Origin: Chamaelirium japonicum
Lineage: Eukaryota > Streptophyta > Magnoliopsida > Liliales > Melanthiaceae
Direction: 5' to 3'
Assembly (NCBI GenBank): GCA_947650365.1
Contig: OX393550.1
Span: 74,121,229 to 74,185,228 of the forward strand
DNA length: 64,000 nucleotides
In this document: piece after piece, positions 39,451 through 51,104 of the stretch
Layout of the letters: each line of letters starts with the position of its first letter
Position numbering within the stretch: position 1 is the first letter of the stretch
The notes under the pieces: model-generated
What the model was told of the DNA's origin: nothing
What the model saw: the letters and a program-made list of their open reading frames with translations, nothing else
Databases searched by the model: none
Translations under genes and position numbers: made by a program

Positions 39451-41180
39451 GAATTAATCGAATTATTACTTTGGTATGTGTAATGCATATATAACAAGGA
39501 CCATAGGGAACACAATAGACCACTGAGGTGCATGATGAGATTCATGCTTTGAAGTCCCAGTAAACTAATCATGCGTAGACATAGACTTATTTCACAGTTT
39601 GGGTGATGATGGTCGGCTCACCGAGAATAATCTATTGGCAAGTCAGAGGTATGTGGTGAAGTGTCCACCACGGAGAGGTCGTATCCCATTCGCCATGCCA
39701 AGGATGATGAATGTGCTAAACATAATCCAGGATATATGGTGCGTAGATCAAGATTCAGATACTGATGCATTAGCTGTCTTACCACTTTAGGTAATTGGTC
39801 CTCAACCATGAGTGACCATGACAACTAGCTAACTAGTTATGTGGTGCTTTGATGTACTAACATGTGAGGATCCTCCATAGCCTAATACCACAGTGTGCTG
39901 GGTTATCTAACTGACATTGTAGTGGCATGTCACTCCTACAAATCATCTACATCTAGAGACATATTAGGGCATTCCGATGAGTCAGATTGACCACATATTA
40001 AACCCAAGTTTGATAGTTCTCAATTGGACAATTAACAGTCCGGGTGCTAAGACTAGCACCGGTGGAGTGTGGTGGTATAGTCAACAAGTCATCGAACCGA
40101 GTCAAGTGATTGATCAAGTCTGACGGTGCTCTACACCGCCTGAATTGAGTCATGTCGACACTAGATTTGGAGAGATCAATGATTACCCGGTTAAAGTGGA
40201 GAACATGATTTACAATGGAGTAATCTAAGTTTGGGGCAACTAGAGTGCATCCTGCATCGCACTCTGGGGCTGCGCGGGTTAATCGGATTCAGACTGGTTG
40301 ATGGACTGCTTGGTTGGATATCGAGTTAGTTAAATAGGAATCCGATTGGAGCTAGGAATCCTAGTCCCTAAAGGTTCCACTTAATTATTACATATTGGGA
40401 TTGCATACCCTTTCCACACTTTATAGAGAAGTAGCGTTATGGAAAATATTGAGTGTTTTCCCAAGCTTGATTCCCAGAAGAAGCACAAAGAAATCCCAGA
40501 GACTGCTTAAAGAGTGGCTTGTAGATAACCCAAAGAAGTGGGCTACATGTGGTAGACCAAATCTTTCTTGGAATGATAGTGTACATGACCTGTGTAGATC
40601 ATGTGCATGATCTCCCATCGTGCGCACTATGGGTTTCCAGACATGACAAAGCTGAGTTGGCAGCTCTGTTTTAAGTTGTTCGATCGCCAGATCTAGATAG
40701 ACGAGCCTTGGGGGATTTCTCCTATATATGTTAGGGTTTGGGGATTTTAGGGTTAAGGTCTTTTGAGAGGATATATTTGGCTTTGTGCTACGGCTCTTCC
40801 TTTTCATCCTCTTCTCCAATTGTGATGGTGGTCGGTCGATGGAGCTTACACTCAGAGATAGTTTAATGGGGATCCTTCGTTGCGCAAAGGATTAATGGGT
40901 GTTACTAGAGGTATATTCCTCTCACACCTTCATATTATTGGAGCTTTGCGGTGGATTGTCATCCACCTCTTTAACGGAGTTCATCATCTAGGCCTACTAT
41001 TTGAGGCCATCTTGGAAAGTGTCCAAATTTTTTTTTCCGATTAAAAGATCCGGACGCAGGTATAAAATCTAAACCCCTAGCATCTCCATGGTATGCTTAG
41101 TCTAGTTGTAGATCTTCTTTTTAGATCTTAAATCGCTAGATTGTCCATAAGGATTTTTGTGCAATGTCGCGTGCGCACGG
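39450..41180 (+). mobile_element. Diverged LTR related to the 21,253 family, left part
   Basis: Co-linear with the 2.33-kb LTRs: GTGTCCACCACGGAGAGGTC, 'tgtggtgctttgatgtac', GGATCC, ACCACAGTGTGCTGGGTTA, GCATCGCACTCTGGGGCTGC, 'ccctaaaggttccactta' and 'ggacgcaggtataaaatcta' all have counterparts in the same order. Identity is clearly lower than between LTR1-3. The start is approximate. It is cut at 41,180 by a LINE and seems to end at 43,042. Confidence 0.65.
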
Positions 41181-41622
41181 TTTTTTTTTTTGAGAATCCC
41201 TCAAAGGTGAAGGGGGGTTCGGTCTAGACCCTTACCAGTTTATTAGAAAAAGAGAAAAAGAAAAGAAGGAATACAACAGTCCCAAAGAAGGGAGACTCAC
41301 CAAGTCAGAAATAAAGACTAACAGAGGCTTAGGAACAGAGTCTATCAGTAAAGCTAGGCGATCCTGCGCCACTCCCTAGAGGGCGCTTGCCCATGAACTG
41401 AGCAGACACTTCACCCGGAAGAGAATTCCATTCGCGGTGTCAGATTTGGCATTGAAGACTCGGTTATTACACTCCGTCCAGATACTCCAGCAGACCGCAA
41501 TCACCAGAAGGGCCCACTCTAGATAGAGCTCCTTAGGAATTCGATTCCAACGCCACTTAGTCCATAAAGATTTTCAGAGTCACCGAACGGCCTCTAATCC
41601 CTAGCGATAGTTGCAACCTGGT

Positions 41623-42192
41623 CTAAATAGAAGCAGAGAAGAGGTAGTTCAGAAACAGGTGATTAGCGATTTCCTTCGGATGGTCACAGAGGGGGCAAGA
41701 GATGTCTGGCACATTCGGATGACGCCTCTTGCGCAGGTTCAATCGGGTAAGAAATCTATTGTGCGCCACTAACCACATGAAAATACGGAATCGCAGAGGA
41801 GCTCTAGTCTTCCAAAGACCATTAGCCATGGGGCACACCATACCCCCATTGTTAATGAATCGGTAGAAGGAGTTGACTGTGAATTGACCTGAACGTCTCC
41901 ATCGCCAGCTTCCGGAGTCCGTCTCCTCTCTAACCGAGATAAGATTGAGAATCCCCATCAGATCTGAAAGTGACAGGGGGATGTCGCTCAAGAATCGAGG
42001 GCGCCACCTGGTCGCCCCATTGATGATGGAACATTGAGATGCTACAGACACGGACACTAGATGCGCCAAGGAGAAGAGGTCAGGAAACAGCTTCTGAATC
42101 GGAAGGTCCCCCACCCACCTATCCTCCCAAAACAGGATGTGGTTACCATTAACCAGCAGGAGTCTGTTGCCGCACTTGTAGACTTGACCCAC
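41623..42192 (-). pseudogene. LINE zf-RVT region
   Basis: An uninterrupted 189-codon frame. It contains 'LFWEDRWVGDLPI' (F..D.W.g...l, universal just after the LINE RT), 'WRWRRSGQFTVNSFYRFI' (W....G.FtV.S.Y) and the zf-RVT pattern 'LWKTRAPLRFRIFMWLVAHN', 'ISCPLCDHPKEIANHLFL' (CxxC...E...HLF). It ends before the final cysteine or RNase H region. The preserved frame suggests moderate age. Confidence 0.8.
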
Positions 42193-42199
42193 TTTTAGG

Positions 42200-42951
42200 A
42201 TACCATGCCAAAAGGGAGAGAGTTTTCCCGATTTCCGACTCCAAACCTAAAGGGGAGAGAATCTCTTAAAATACCGGGCCCTGATGATCTTACTCCAGTT
42301 ATCCTCCTGATCAGTTTGAAGCCGCCACTACCATTTGCCTAGCATGGCCTTATTGTGGTCTCTGAGGTTAACGACCCCACGCCCGCCTTGCTCTTTAGAC
42401 TTGCTAACCACCCCCCAGTTTATCAGGTGGTACGAGCCAGCCGTGCCGTCTGCTCCTTTCTAGAGGAAGGATCTCCGGAGAGCGTCTATGCGTTTTATCA
42501 CCCAGGAAGGGAGATAAAAGAAGGCCAGGTAGTACGCTGGAATGGCCGACAGGACCACATTGATGAGGGTCAGCCGACCCCCAATAGACAGGTGTTTACC
42601 TTTCCATTCTTCCAATCTCGCTTCTACTTTCTCCACCACTTTGAACCAATCCTATTTCCAAAGTTGCTTATCGTGAATCGACAGGCCAAGGTACTTCAGC
42701 GGGAGGCTGTCCACTTTACAGTTCAAGACCCCTGCTAAGGGAGCGGTATGACTCGGGTCTGACCCCAAATAGAAGATCGAGGATTTGGAGAATTTAATTT
42801 TCAGGCCAGTAGCATATTCCACCGCATAAAAGATTATTTTCAAAATCGAAACCTGTGATTGACTGGCTTCGCAGAAAAGCAGAGTATCATCAGCAAAATG
42901 AAGATTGGTCACCGCCCAAGAAGTATCGCCCACCCCTGTGGAAGGATTTGC
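42200..42951 (-). pseudogene. LINE reverse transcriptase, C-terminal part
   Basis: The first frame (42,951-42,652) contains 'TSWAVTNLHFADDTLLFCEA', with the LINE-type FADD active site, then 'GLKIKFSKSSIFYLG' and 'LPLKYLGLSI', all standard for plant L1. A frameshift near 42,650 is followed by sequence matching the thumb (KG-hLSIGGRLTLINVVLSA pattern, then a GGRGVVNLRDHN block) in other frames. Not functional as it stands. Confidence 0.75.
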
Positions 42952-42959
42952 CTTTTGTT

Positions 42960-43042
42960 TTAAACGGAAAACATACCACATCTTTGCGATTTATATCACA
43001 GCTTCCATTGCAGCACTCTAATTCAGGAAATCATTTCCAACA
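42960..43042 (+). mobile_element. Diverged LTR, right end after the LINE
   Basis: TCACAGCTTCCATTGCAG...CATTTCCAACA resembles the terminal 'ttgcttccgctgcgg...atttccaaca' of LTR1-3. No primer-binding site follows, so it is a solo or 3' LTR. Confidence 0.5.
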
Positions 43043-43380
43043 CGTATCCCGTGGTTTGGTTGTCCTATGTCGCTATGGCTTACAATATTGTAGTGCTCCT
43101 GTGGGCAAATTCAAGGCTGGTGCAGGCTTCGAACAATGGTCTCTCTTGTGTGTAGACACTACCGGGTGCCGCTTAAACCTGGCAGGTATGTACCGTACAA
43201 AAATATTAAAAGAATTTTGGTATTGATATTTGCAGGTTAACCACATCCATGAAGAATACACTAAGAACTTTTCGATACACACATACATATGTAATGTGTA
43301 TAAACCAAGGTCCTTTTATACATACGTATAAAACAAGCTTAAATACATGAAAGTTAGGATACTTCAAAGAAATCTTATTT

Positions 43381-43567
43381 CACTACATCAATACTGTTGA
43401 AAAAGGACAGATAATGACCGTCGTTTTTTAATGTCATTTTTCAGTTTGTCATTTTTCAATACCCATCATTTTTTACCACTAAAAAATATGAATTAACCAT
43501 TGTTTATTAAAAGACCAACTTTGTCCGTCGTTTATTTCTGTAGTTTATTCCTTAAATTGGTGTAGTG
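43381..43567. mobile_element. 187-bp CACTA-type MITE
   Basis: Ends CACTACATCAAT and, inward from the right, CACTACACCAAT. The 3-bp target duplication TTT is at 43,378-43,380 and 43,568-43,570. Internal GACCGTCGTTTT and TTGTCCGTCGTTTA words echo the CCGTCGG motifs of larger CACTA elements. Far too short to code. Confidence 0.75.
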
Positions 43568-44336
43568 TTTCCATTTAACATGCTCCCTGACTTTTCTACC
43601 ATCACATATATATCTTTAGGATGCACCACTAGTTTTATTCCAAAGGTTAGTATTACATAATGCGTCTCTCTTCATCTTGAAGGGGCGATTTTCTAAATAT
43701 TGTAACCTGTAAACTCTCATCATAGGGAATGTTCTTATCATTTTTGCCGATATCCGATGTTCATTGTGGTTTTGGATCTCTATTTTGTGTGGTCTTAGCA
43801 TCATTACCAAGGTCATGTGGATAAGTCGGGCAAGTCTAAGCAAGGTCGGAGGTTTGATTCGTCATATGCCCGAGATGACCTCGTGCTAAGGTGTGGTTAC
43901 AGGTCGACATGTACAGTTTACAGAGCCTCCCGAGCCTAAACTCGGATTGGCGACGATTATTATGTCTCTTCTGGCCAAAATCTGAGAACAACAAGATCGG
44001 TACGAGACTCGCTCGGGTACGTGTGATTATAACCATAATTTATTAAAACTAACAATTTAGCTCCATTACCATCCCCCAGATTAAACCGGAGGAAAAAGGG
44101 AGAGAATGGAAGTCCCACATCGGCCTATAGCCGCTTCTGGCACTACATGTTGACACTCATACCTCCGCGCTCTATCAGAAATGTAGGTAAAGTCACAGCC
44201 ACAGGTAAACAAATAAGTCATCAAGGAAAAGGGGAGGGATAAGAATAAGGCTTGGCTTACTTCCGCTATGGCGATAGGAACAAGGCTTGGATGGTTATGA
44301 TGATGATGACCATTGATGTCTTCCAATAGTTATCTT
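43568..44336. other. Unassigned spacer
   Basis: No gene or element recognised. Short frames lack known domains. Confidence 0.45.
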
Positions 44337-44830
44337 TCTTTTCTTTTTTTTGAGAAATATCTTTGTGTGTGGACGGGGGCTTGACCCCTACCAGTAGATT
44401 ATTAGAAAAAATAGGGTTACAAAGTCAGGCTCGGCCCCGAAGAAAAGGAAATAGACTTATAAAGAGAGTTTCGACTTGCGCTATTATATTAAAGAGAGCC
44501 TTGACAAGAGCAAGCCACCAGCTACAAAGAAAAAATATGGAAACAGCCAAATCTCCATTGTTTAGTAACCTAAGAGTGTCTGATTCTATAGAGAATGCAA
44601 AGAAACTGCTCTGAGAGCTGCTGCATCAACTGAAGACAAAAGGGCATGACCTTAACCCTCTCACAAAGTCCATGCAAGGAGCAGTGTTAGCTAAGTTCTA
44701 CAGACCATAACCTAATGCAATCCCAAAGGAAGGTCTCAACTGCTCTACCAGACTCAAATCCCATATTCTATCAAGGGTCTCCACTTGTCCTCAAACAAAA
44801 GAACACCACCAAAGGCTTTCGAAATCCGGC
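44337..44830 (-). mobile_element. LINE 3'-end fragment
   Basis: A T-rich run at 44,337-44,350 followed by GAGAAATATCTTTGTGTG and GGGGGCTTGACCCCTACCAG resembles the 3' end of the LINE at 41,181 (GAGAATCCCTC, then TTCGGTCTAGACCCTTACCA). It is read as the poly(A) tail and 3' UTR of a minus-strand LINE. No RT coding is recognisable. The right limit is uncertain. Confidence 0.5.
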
Positions 44831-46450
44831 ATCGGGTTTCCCGGGTTGTAGCCGGGCAGTTGGGGATTAGGGTTTGCTACTTCTCTTGGATATCAAATCA
44901 TATCCAAGATCAGGTCAAGTTGGTTGAAACAGCTAAAGCTGATGTTAGTTCTTGGTCAGACTAGTGAAAGCTACAGGGATGCAGCATATCATGTTTTAGG
45001 TTGGTAGTGAGGAACTTTTGGTCTCTAGGGTTATGCAACTTCTTGTGACTTGTATTCTGTTTTGGTGAAGAGACACCTAACCTTGTAAGCACTCTGTTTT
45101 CAGGGAATCTAAGATTCAATGAATGAGTCCAAAGGAGTCTTCAGCTTTGGTGTATGCCTAGTTGAGGTACATTACCCTAAATAGTAACTTTAGGTTTAAA
45201 GGGTACCACGCTATTGAGTGTGACAAAATGTTTATATCATGGTTGCAATAAGCATCTGACCCATTTCTAGTATGGACCTAATCAGATCCAGCCCATGGTG
45301 GCACGGTTCGGGTTGGCGAAAACCAAAGTAACAAATCTCATTCAGAGGTTTTCGTTAGGGAAAGTTTATTCAGACCCCATAAATGATAAGCATATCTTGA
45401 TTCTTATGAAATATTATTTTATAACAAGAATACCTCCAGTATCACATACCCAATTCTTTCTCCCAAGCTTATCGTATCCTCCCCCTCCGAATTTTCATAT
45501 CTCATGACCTACTCATCGGCACTCCATAATTGGCATAGCCCCGACCCCCAATACTAAACGTTTCTACAACCCACTTCCAACGCCAGCGTCTCTAGCACCC
45601 ATCTCCAACCCCAGTGCCTTCCCATCATCTTTCTCCGCTTCCCCTCCTTCCCCACCACTGGAGCCACCACTATATATCTTTCGCATCACATTTTCATGGT
45701 CGGAGCTTTTGTCGTCTCCCCTTCTGCTCTTCCTTCGGTAGTTAACTGCCACACGTAGTGTTCTTCTAAACAACACTATGTTCAGTAGTTAACAGTCGAA
45801 TATTATTCAGCAGTACCGAACATGTTGAGCAATATTCTTTAGTTAATTGCTGATTATTGCTCAGCATGTTCGGCACAGAACTATCGAACATGCTGGACGA
45901 CAGGAATGAAAAAAGGAGATAACGACAGCTTTGACGATGGAATTATAGAGGAGAAGCGAGGAAGGAGAGATGACGATGGCTCCGACAAAGAGGAGAGACA
46001 GTAGTGGCTCCAGCAGTGGTAAAGGAGAGGCGGTGGCACTAACGAGGAGGTGATGGTGTTTGAAGGTTTGGAGGGGATAGGATATGGAAGGAAACGGATG
46101 AGGTGTGCTATGGTATGGAGGGTATGTTGTTCATATGCAACACAAAATTGCAGAACAGGGGGAAGGAAGTCGGGTACAAGCGGAAGTAATTTTTGACTGA
46201 AAAATATTTTCCCATCATTGTGAAAACCATGGGAACCTATTTCACATGTTTGTAATTTTGGTTAACTCTAGGATAATTTCACTCAAAAAGAAAAAATATG
46301 CAAGAATATCAACACATTGAGCACAATCCTTATTATTAAAAACGCCCTCAGATTTCACATGGTATTAATGTAAAAAAATATAAACAGCATGGGTTTAAAC
46401 AATTTGGGTAAAATCTTGAAAAATCTGAAAGAGTTTTTTGTAGGGATGGG
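44831..46450. other. Unassigned spacer with one strong hairpin
   Basis: No gene recognised. CCGAACATGTTGAGCAATA (45,816-45,834) and TATTGCTCAGCATGTTCGG (45,855-45,873) form a 19-bp stem with one mismatch and a 20-base loop. A further CGAACATG copy lies at about 45,888. It may be the centre of an old foldback element. Confidence 0.45.
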
Positions 46451-46793
46451 TAGGGATGACAACGGTGCGATTTTGGACAAAACCGAACCGCACCGCAACA
46501 CCGAACCGCTATACCGAAATCGTACCGCACCACGACGGTGTATCATTATATAAAACCAAAACCGCATTATGCGGTGCAAAACACTGTGGTTTATTATTAT
46601 AATGATTTAAACGGTGCGATTTTATGCGGTTTTTGATAAAACCGAAACCGCACTGCTAAACCGAAACCGAAAACCAAAAACCGAAACGGCACCGCATGGC
46701 GACGGTTTTGTATTTTGGCAAACCAAAATCACACCATGCAGTACGGTTAATTACTGTGGTTTTTTGTTTTAAACTGCACTGCTGCCATCCCTA
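46451..46793. mobile_element. hAT MITE with TAGGGATG ends
   Basis: Left end TAGGGATGACAACGGTGC, right end inward TAGGGATGGCAGCAGTGC. Flanks GGGATGGG (46,443-46,450) and GCGATGGG (46,794-46,801) match at seven of eight bases. The body is filled with AAACCGAAACCG/CGGTTT repeats, typical of this MITE type. Non-coding. Confidence 0.8.
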
Positions 46794-46801
46794 GCGATGG
46801 G

Positions 46802-47240
46802 GTGAAAGCCCATAGTGCTGCAACTTGGGCGGGCCAACCCAAACCCAACTGAATTTGGGTGGATTTGGATTGAGATTTTACTTGTGTTGTAAAGGAACTG
46901 TTATATATTGATTATTTCTCCTCCACTATGTTGGCACCGGGCACCTCACCCCGCATAACCCGATCAACCCGGCCAACCCGACAAGCTCGGCTTGGGCTAG
47001 GAAAGTTCAACCCGACCTTGGATTGGGTTAGGCTTGGGCAATGGATTCAGCCTCTTAGGTTGGGTCTGGGTTGACCCTTGAAACCCGTAAAAACCCCTCC
47101 ATATCAAAAGATCTTTGGCAATTAGGCCCACCACGGCAAAGGATTTGATAATATCTGAAGCTTCATGTTGGGGGGATGGGATTTGACCCAAGTGTGTTGC
47201 TGTGGCTCATCAGGCAGTCATCTTTCTTTCAAGTCACACC
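46802..47240. other. Unassigned spacer with CAACCCGACC-rich patch
   Basis: Positions 46,930-47,095 are rich in AACCCG/CGGGTT words like those of hAT MITEs, but no ends were found. Confidence 0.4.
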
Positions 47241-47270
47241 AAGTGCTGACTTTGGAGAATTAGGCATCAA

Positions 47271-47680
47271 GAATCAATCTTTCCATGGGGAATCTCATGC
47301 TTCATTAGTCCTCCCTCATGCCCTCCACCTCATCCTTTGGACTCATGGCCTGTGAAATGTCAAAAAGGTTGTCCACCATCAGCTTGGTTACTATCAAATT
47401 ATCAAGACCTACTTCTCCATCCGGACCTCGTTCCTTCATGGCGTATAGCCCCAATCATCTCATACTGCAGATTCCTTCTGAAACAAATATCGTCTGCAAC
47501 TATTTGCCACTACTCTAGAGTAATCAACTCAGTTGCGCACAATCTAGCGAGGTTCGCAATTTGTAATGATTTGTTTCAACTTTGAGACCTCACCTCTGTA
47601 ACCCCGGGTGTCAGGGATTCCTTATCCTCTGAACCATGATAATATAATACTGAGCCCCTATGCTCCTTTCCAAAAAAATA
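47271..47680 (+). pseudogene. LINE C-terminal RNase H fragment and 3' end
   Basis: The plus-strand frame to 47,585 ends 'CHYSRVINSVAHNLARFA', matching the xxREANxVAHxLARxA end of the RNase H domain of plant LINEs. It is followed by a stop, a short 3' UTR and an A-rich TA tail at about 47,676. The upstream part of the domain is frame-broken. Confidence 0.5.
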
Positions 47681-47778
47681 TATATATATATATATCACAC
47701 TTGGCTACATCCTATGCACACTAGGTAGTTTGGCAAACATACATCTACACATAACCATACATACGTACATACATACGT

Positions 47779-48042
<264 letters not shown>

Positions 48043-48176
48043 GTGTGTGTGTATAATTATATAATAAGACAGCGTACTAGAAGGTTTGTATATTAGTAGA
48101 AATAACCAAAAAGTATAGCCACATATTCAATGTAAGGCTATACTCTCATGCGCCCCTTTTTTCCTCTTTTTCTCCT

Positions 48177-48372
48177 TGTGACAATGGTAACCTAGCATGG
48201 AGAGAGCAAAGGAGAGAGGGAGAGAGAGAGGCTAGGTTTTGGGAGAATGGATTAAGCCATCTCATTAGGCCAAGGGCCAAATATATATGAAGATACAAGG
48301 GAAAGAACAAAGGGTATCCTATACAGGTATCTACGGGTATCTGTATCTCAATGCTATACACTATCACTAACA
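48177..48372 (-). repeat. 3' LTR of the young copia element
   Basis: 196 bp, TG...CA, left end in window coordinates. The polypurine tract adjoins it at 48,373. Confidence 0.95.
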
Positions 48373-48387
48373 GCCCCCCTCAAACTC
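48373..48387 (-). other. Polypurine tract
   Basis: Minus strand TTTGAGGGGGGC immediately before the 3' LTR, the expected plus-strand primer. Confidence 0.85.
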
Positions 48388-50308
48388 AAGGTGGGTCATG
48401 CACCATGAGTTTGCTAAGCAAAAACTGAAAGCGTGGAGCAGGATGTGACTTCGTGAAGAAGTCGGCAATCTGTTCTCCGGAGGAAACAAAAGGGAGAGAG
48501 ATAGTCCCGGCCTCATACTCCTGGCGAGAGTAGTAGCAATCGAGCTCGATGTGTTTCGTCCTCTCGTGAAAGACCGGGTTGGTGACAATCTGTATAGCAC
48601 TCCGATTGTCACAGTGAAGGGCTGTAGGTTCAGATATCTGAACCCCTAGATCTCCGAGAAGTCGTCGCAAGTGAACGATCTCTTTGGTAGTAGAGGCCAT
48701 GGCTCGAAACTCTACTTCAGTACTGGAGAGAGAGACAACGCTCTGCTTCTTGCTGCGCCATGAGATAAGAGAATCTCCAAGAAATAGGCAATAGCCGGTA
48801 GTCGATCGACGAGTGGTTGGATCACCAGCCCAGTCGGCATCCGAGTAGGCACGCAGGATCAGAGGAGAAGTCGATGATAGGAGGAGCGACCGGGTGATGG
48901 TGCCTCGGAGATAACGAAGAAGCCGAAGAAGGGCAGCATAGTGAGCAGAGCGAGGGGCTTCGACAAACTGGCTGATGATGCTAACGGCGTGAGCAATGTC
49001 AGGGCTGGTGATGCAGAGATAAACCAACTGGCCAACGATCTGTCGGTACCGAGTAGGATCTGAGAGAGGCTCACCATCGGTGGGACGAAGCTTCACGTGA
49101 AGCTCGAGAGGGGTGACAGCGGAGCGATCATCGGAAAGTGCAGCTCGACTGAGGATGTCGGCTGTGTACTTCTGCTGAGATAGCAGAATCCCTCGCTCAC
49201 TTTGGGCGATCTCTAGCCCAAGGAAGTACCGAAGAGGACCTAAATCCTTCATCTGGAACCGGCGCCGAAGATGCTGCTGAAGGAAAGTGATGGCAGCTGA
49301 GTCATCACCTGTGATGATCATGTCATCGACGTATAATAGGAGAATCACCCTGCCCTGAGGAGATGACCGTACAAAAAGTGAGTGGTCCTGCGAGCTCTCA
49401 ATGTAGCCGATCTCGGTGACGGCTCGTCGGAAGCACTCAAACCAAGCACGAGAGGCTTGCTTGAGCCCGTAGATAGCTCGACGGAGGCGACAGACATGCT
49501 GGAGAGGAGTATGCAAACTAGGGGGTGGCTGCATGTAGACGACCTCTGAAAGATCACCATGGAGAAAGGCATTCTTCACGTCCATCTGGAGAAGAGGCCA
49601 TCGACGGACTGCTGCAACTGCCAGAAGTGCACGAACGGAGGTCATCTGAGCTACAGGTGTGAAAGTCTCCTCGTAGTCTATGCCGTAAGCCTGAGTGAAG
49701 CCACGAGCCACCAACCGAGCCTTGTGCCGCTCGATGGAACCATCAGGCCGCCACTTGACCTTGTAGACCCACCGACAACTGACAAGCTCAATACCAACAG
49801 GAAGGGGAACGATATCCCAAGTCTGAGTCTGCTGAAATGCCTGAAATTCCTCGCTCATAGCCTGTAACCACTGAGGGGACTGGACGGCCTCCCGGTACGA
49901 CCGAGGCTCCTGGTCTGTGTGAAGGGCTGCAAGAAAGGCTGTAAACTGAGGCGAGTAGGAGGTGACCGTGGCAAAGCCAAAACGGTCAGGTGGGCCAGAG
50001 CTAAAGCTGAAGCGATCAAGTGGGTGGTGCTCGCGCTGAGGGTAGCGGGGCGGCGGGTGAGGATCCACGACCGGCAGCGCCGGACTGGGCATAGCAGGCG
50101 GAGTACCAGAGGCATCGGGAGTATGAGGAAGATCTACGGAAGCAACCGGTGACGGAGGAGAGGAGGGGACAGAGGAAGACTCCAGAAACAGGGGGAGAAG
50201 TAGAGCTGGGTGAGAGGGGTGATAGAAGAGGCTCGAGAGTCGGAGACAGAGTGGGAGGAGTCTCCAAGAAGGTGAGGTCCTGAGCTGCAGAGGAGTAATA
50301 AGGGGCAT
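48386..50308 (-). CDS. Copia reverse transcriptase-RNase H frame
   Basis: A 640-codon frame, shifted by one base relative to Gag and integrase. Residues 1 to about 45 are probably out-of-phase linker; true homology starts afterwards. RT landmarks: 'KARLVARGFTQAYGIDYEET' (about 195-215), 'QMDVKNAFLHGDL' (241-253), 'YGLKQASRAWF' (about 280) and the active site YVDD at 326-329. RNase H follows: 'AYSDADWAGDPTTRRSTTGY', SSTEVEF (usually SSTEAEY), 'HCDNRSAIQI', 'IADFFTK', ending just before the polypurine tract. All expected catalytic Asp/Glu positions appear kept. This is the best preserved part of the element. In an intact element it would be released by the protease from one polyprotein. Confidence 0.92.
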   Translation of the reverse strand: MPLITPLQLRTSPSWRLLPLCLRLSSLFYHPSHPALLLPLFLESSSVPSSPPSPVASVDLPHTPDASGTPPAMPSPALPVVDPHPPPRYPQREHHPLDRFSFSSGPPDRFGFATVTSYSPQFTAFLAALHTDQEPRSYREAVQSPQWLQAMSEEFQAFQQTQTWDIVPLPVGIELVSCRWVYKVKWRPDGSIERHKARLVARGFTQAYGIDYEETFTPVAQMTSVRALLAVAAVRRWPLLQMDVKNAFLHGDLSEVVYMQPPPSLHTPLQHVCRLRRAIYGLKQASRAWFECFRRAVTEIGYIESSQDHSLFVRSSPQGRVILLLYVDDMIITGDDSAAITFLQQHLRRRFQMKDLGPLRYFLGLEIAQSERGILLSQQKYTADILSRAALSDDRSAVTPLELHVKLRPTDGEPLSDPTRYRQIVGQLVYLCITSPDIAHAVSIISQFVEAPRSAHYAALLRLLRYLRGTITRSLLLSSTSPLILRAYSDADWAGDPTTRRSTTGYCLFLGDSLISWRSKKQSVVSLSSTEVEFRAMASTTKEIVHLRRLLGDLGVQISEPTALHCDNRSAIQIVTNPVFHERTKHIELDCYYSRQEYEAGTISLPFVSSGEQIADFFTKSHPAPRFQFLLSKLMVHDPP

Positions 50309-51104
50309 CCTCGATGAAGGAGACGTGTCTAGAGATGCGAAGACGACGAGTCAAGGGGTCATAGCAACGATAACCCTTGTGCTCGGCACTGATTCCTAGG
50401 AGGATGCATTTAACTGCAAGTTCAGACAACTTTGTGTGCTTATGGGGCGGAAGAAGAACGAAACAGGTGCATCCGAAGGTACGAAGCAAACTGTAGTCAG
50501 GAGGGAAAGAGAAAAGACGCTCGTGGGGAGAGGCACTACCCGGGAGAACAGATGAAGGGGTGATGTTGATGAGGTTGACGGAGGTCAAGACAGCCTCAGC
50601 CCAGAAAGTACGTGGAACGGAAGCAGAGAGAAGAAGAGCACGCGTCGTCTCAAGGATATGACGGTGCTTTCGCTCGGCTACTCCGTTTTGCTCGTGTGTG
50701 TGAGGACAGAAGTGCTGGAATAAGGTCCCATGGGACTGAAGAAGAGTCCGCATAGCAGTAGAGAGATACTCGAGGGCGCAATCAGACCGAAAGGTCTTAA
50801 TGCGACAATCGAACTATGTGTGGACCATCGAGGTGAAAATCTGGTAGACCTGAGGAACCTCAGAGCGGTGCTGAAGAAGGTAAACCCAAGTGTATCGGCT
50901 GAAGTCATCGATGAAAGAGATATAGTAGCGATAGCCACACATCGAAGGAAGAGGTGCAGGGCCCCAGATATCAGAGTGTACTAAGTCAAAGGGAGCAGAA
51001 CTCTGAGAGATACTAGAAGGAAAAGGTAAGGCTGTAGCTTTGGCAAACTTACAACCGGTACATGTAGATAAAGAAGAGAAAGAGCAACGACCTAGAGCTC
51101 CAGT
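50016..51104 (-). pseudogene. Copia integrase, with in-frame TAG
   Basis: It continues the Gag frame without a shift. CTGCKFAK supplies the CC of the integrase zinc domain. HSDIWGPAP and RSDCALEYLS carry two catalytic Asp residues, and HEQNGVAERKHRHI carries the catalytic Glu, so the D-D-E triad is present. The second Asp is followed by CALE instead of the usual NGGE. A second TAG at 50,816-50,814 splits the core between the first and second Asp. Downstream the frame enters a Ser/Pro-rich linker and then runs out of phase with reverse transcriptase near 50,170-50,200. Integrase would join element cDNA to the chromosome. Confidence 0.85.

Larger units (their letters stand above)
41181..42959 (-). 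mobile_element. 5'-truncated L1-type LINE inserted in the diverged LTR
   Basis: The T-run at 41,182-41,192 is the poly(A) tail of a minus-strand LINE, followed inward by a 3' untranslated stretch. Coding remnants cover the end of reverse transcriptase and a zf-RVT domain. The 5' boundary near 42,959 is inferred from where the LINE translation stops and the LTR seems to resume. No endonuclease remains. No clear target duplication was found. Confidence 0.7.

Noticed and set aside
49855..50152. Additional genes opposite the copia pol frame
   Set aside because: Antisense shadows of the reverse transcriptase and linker coding sequence.
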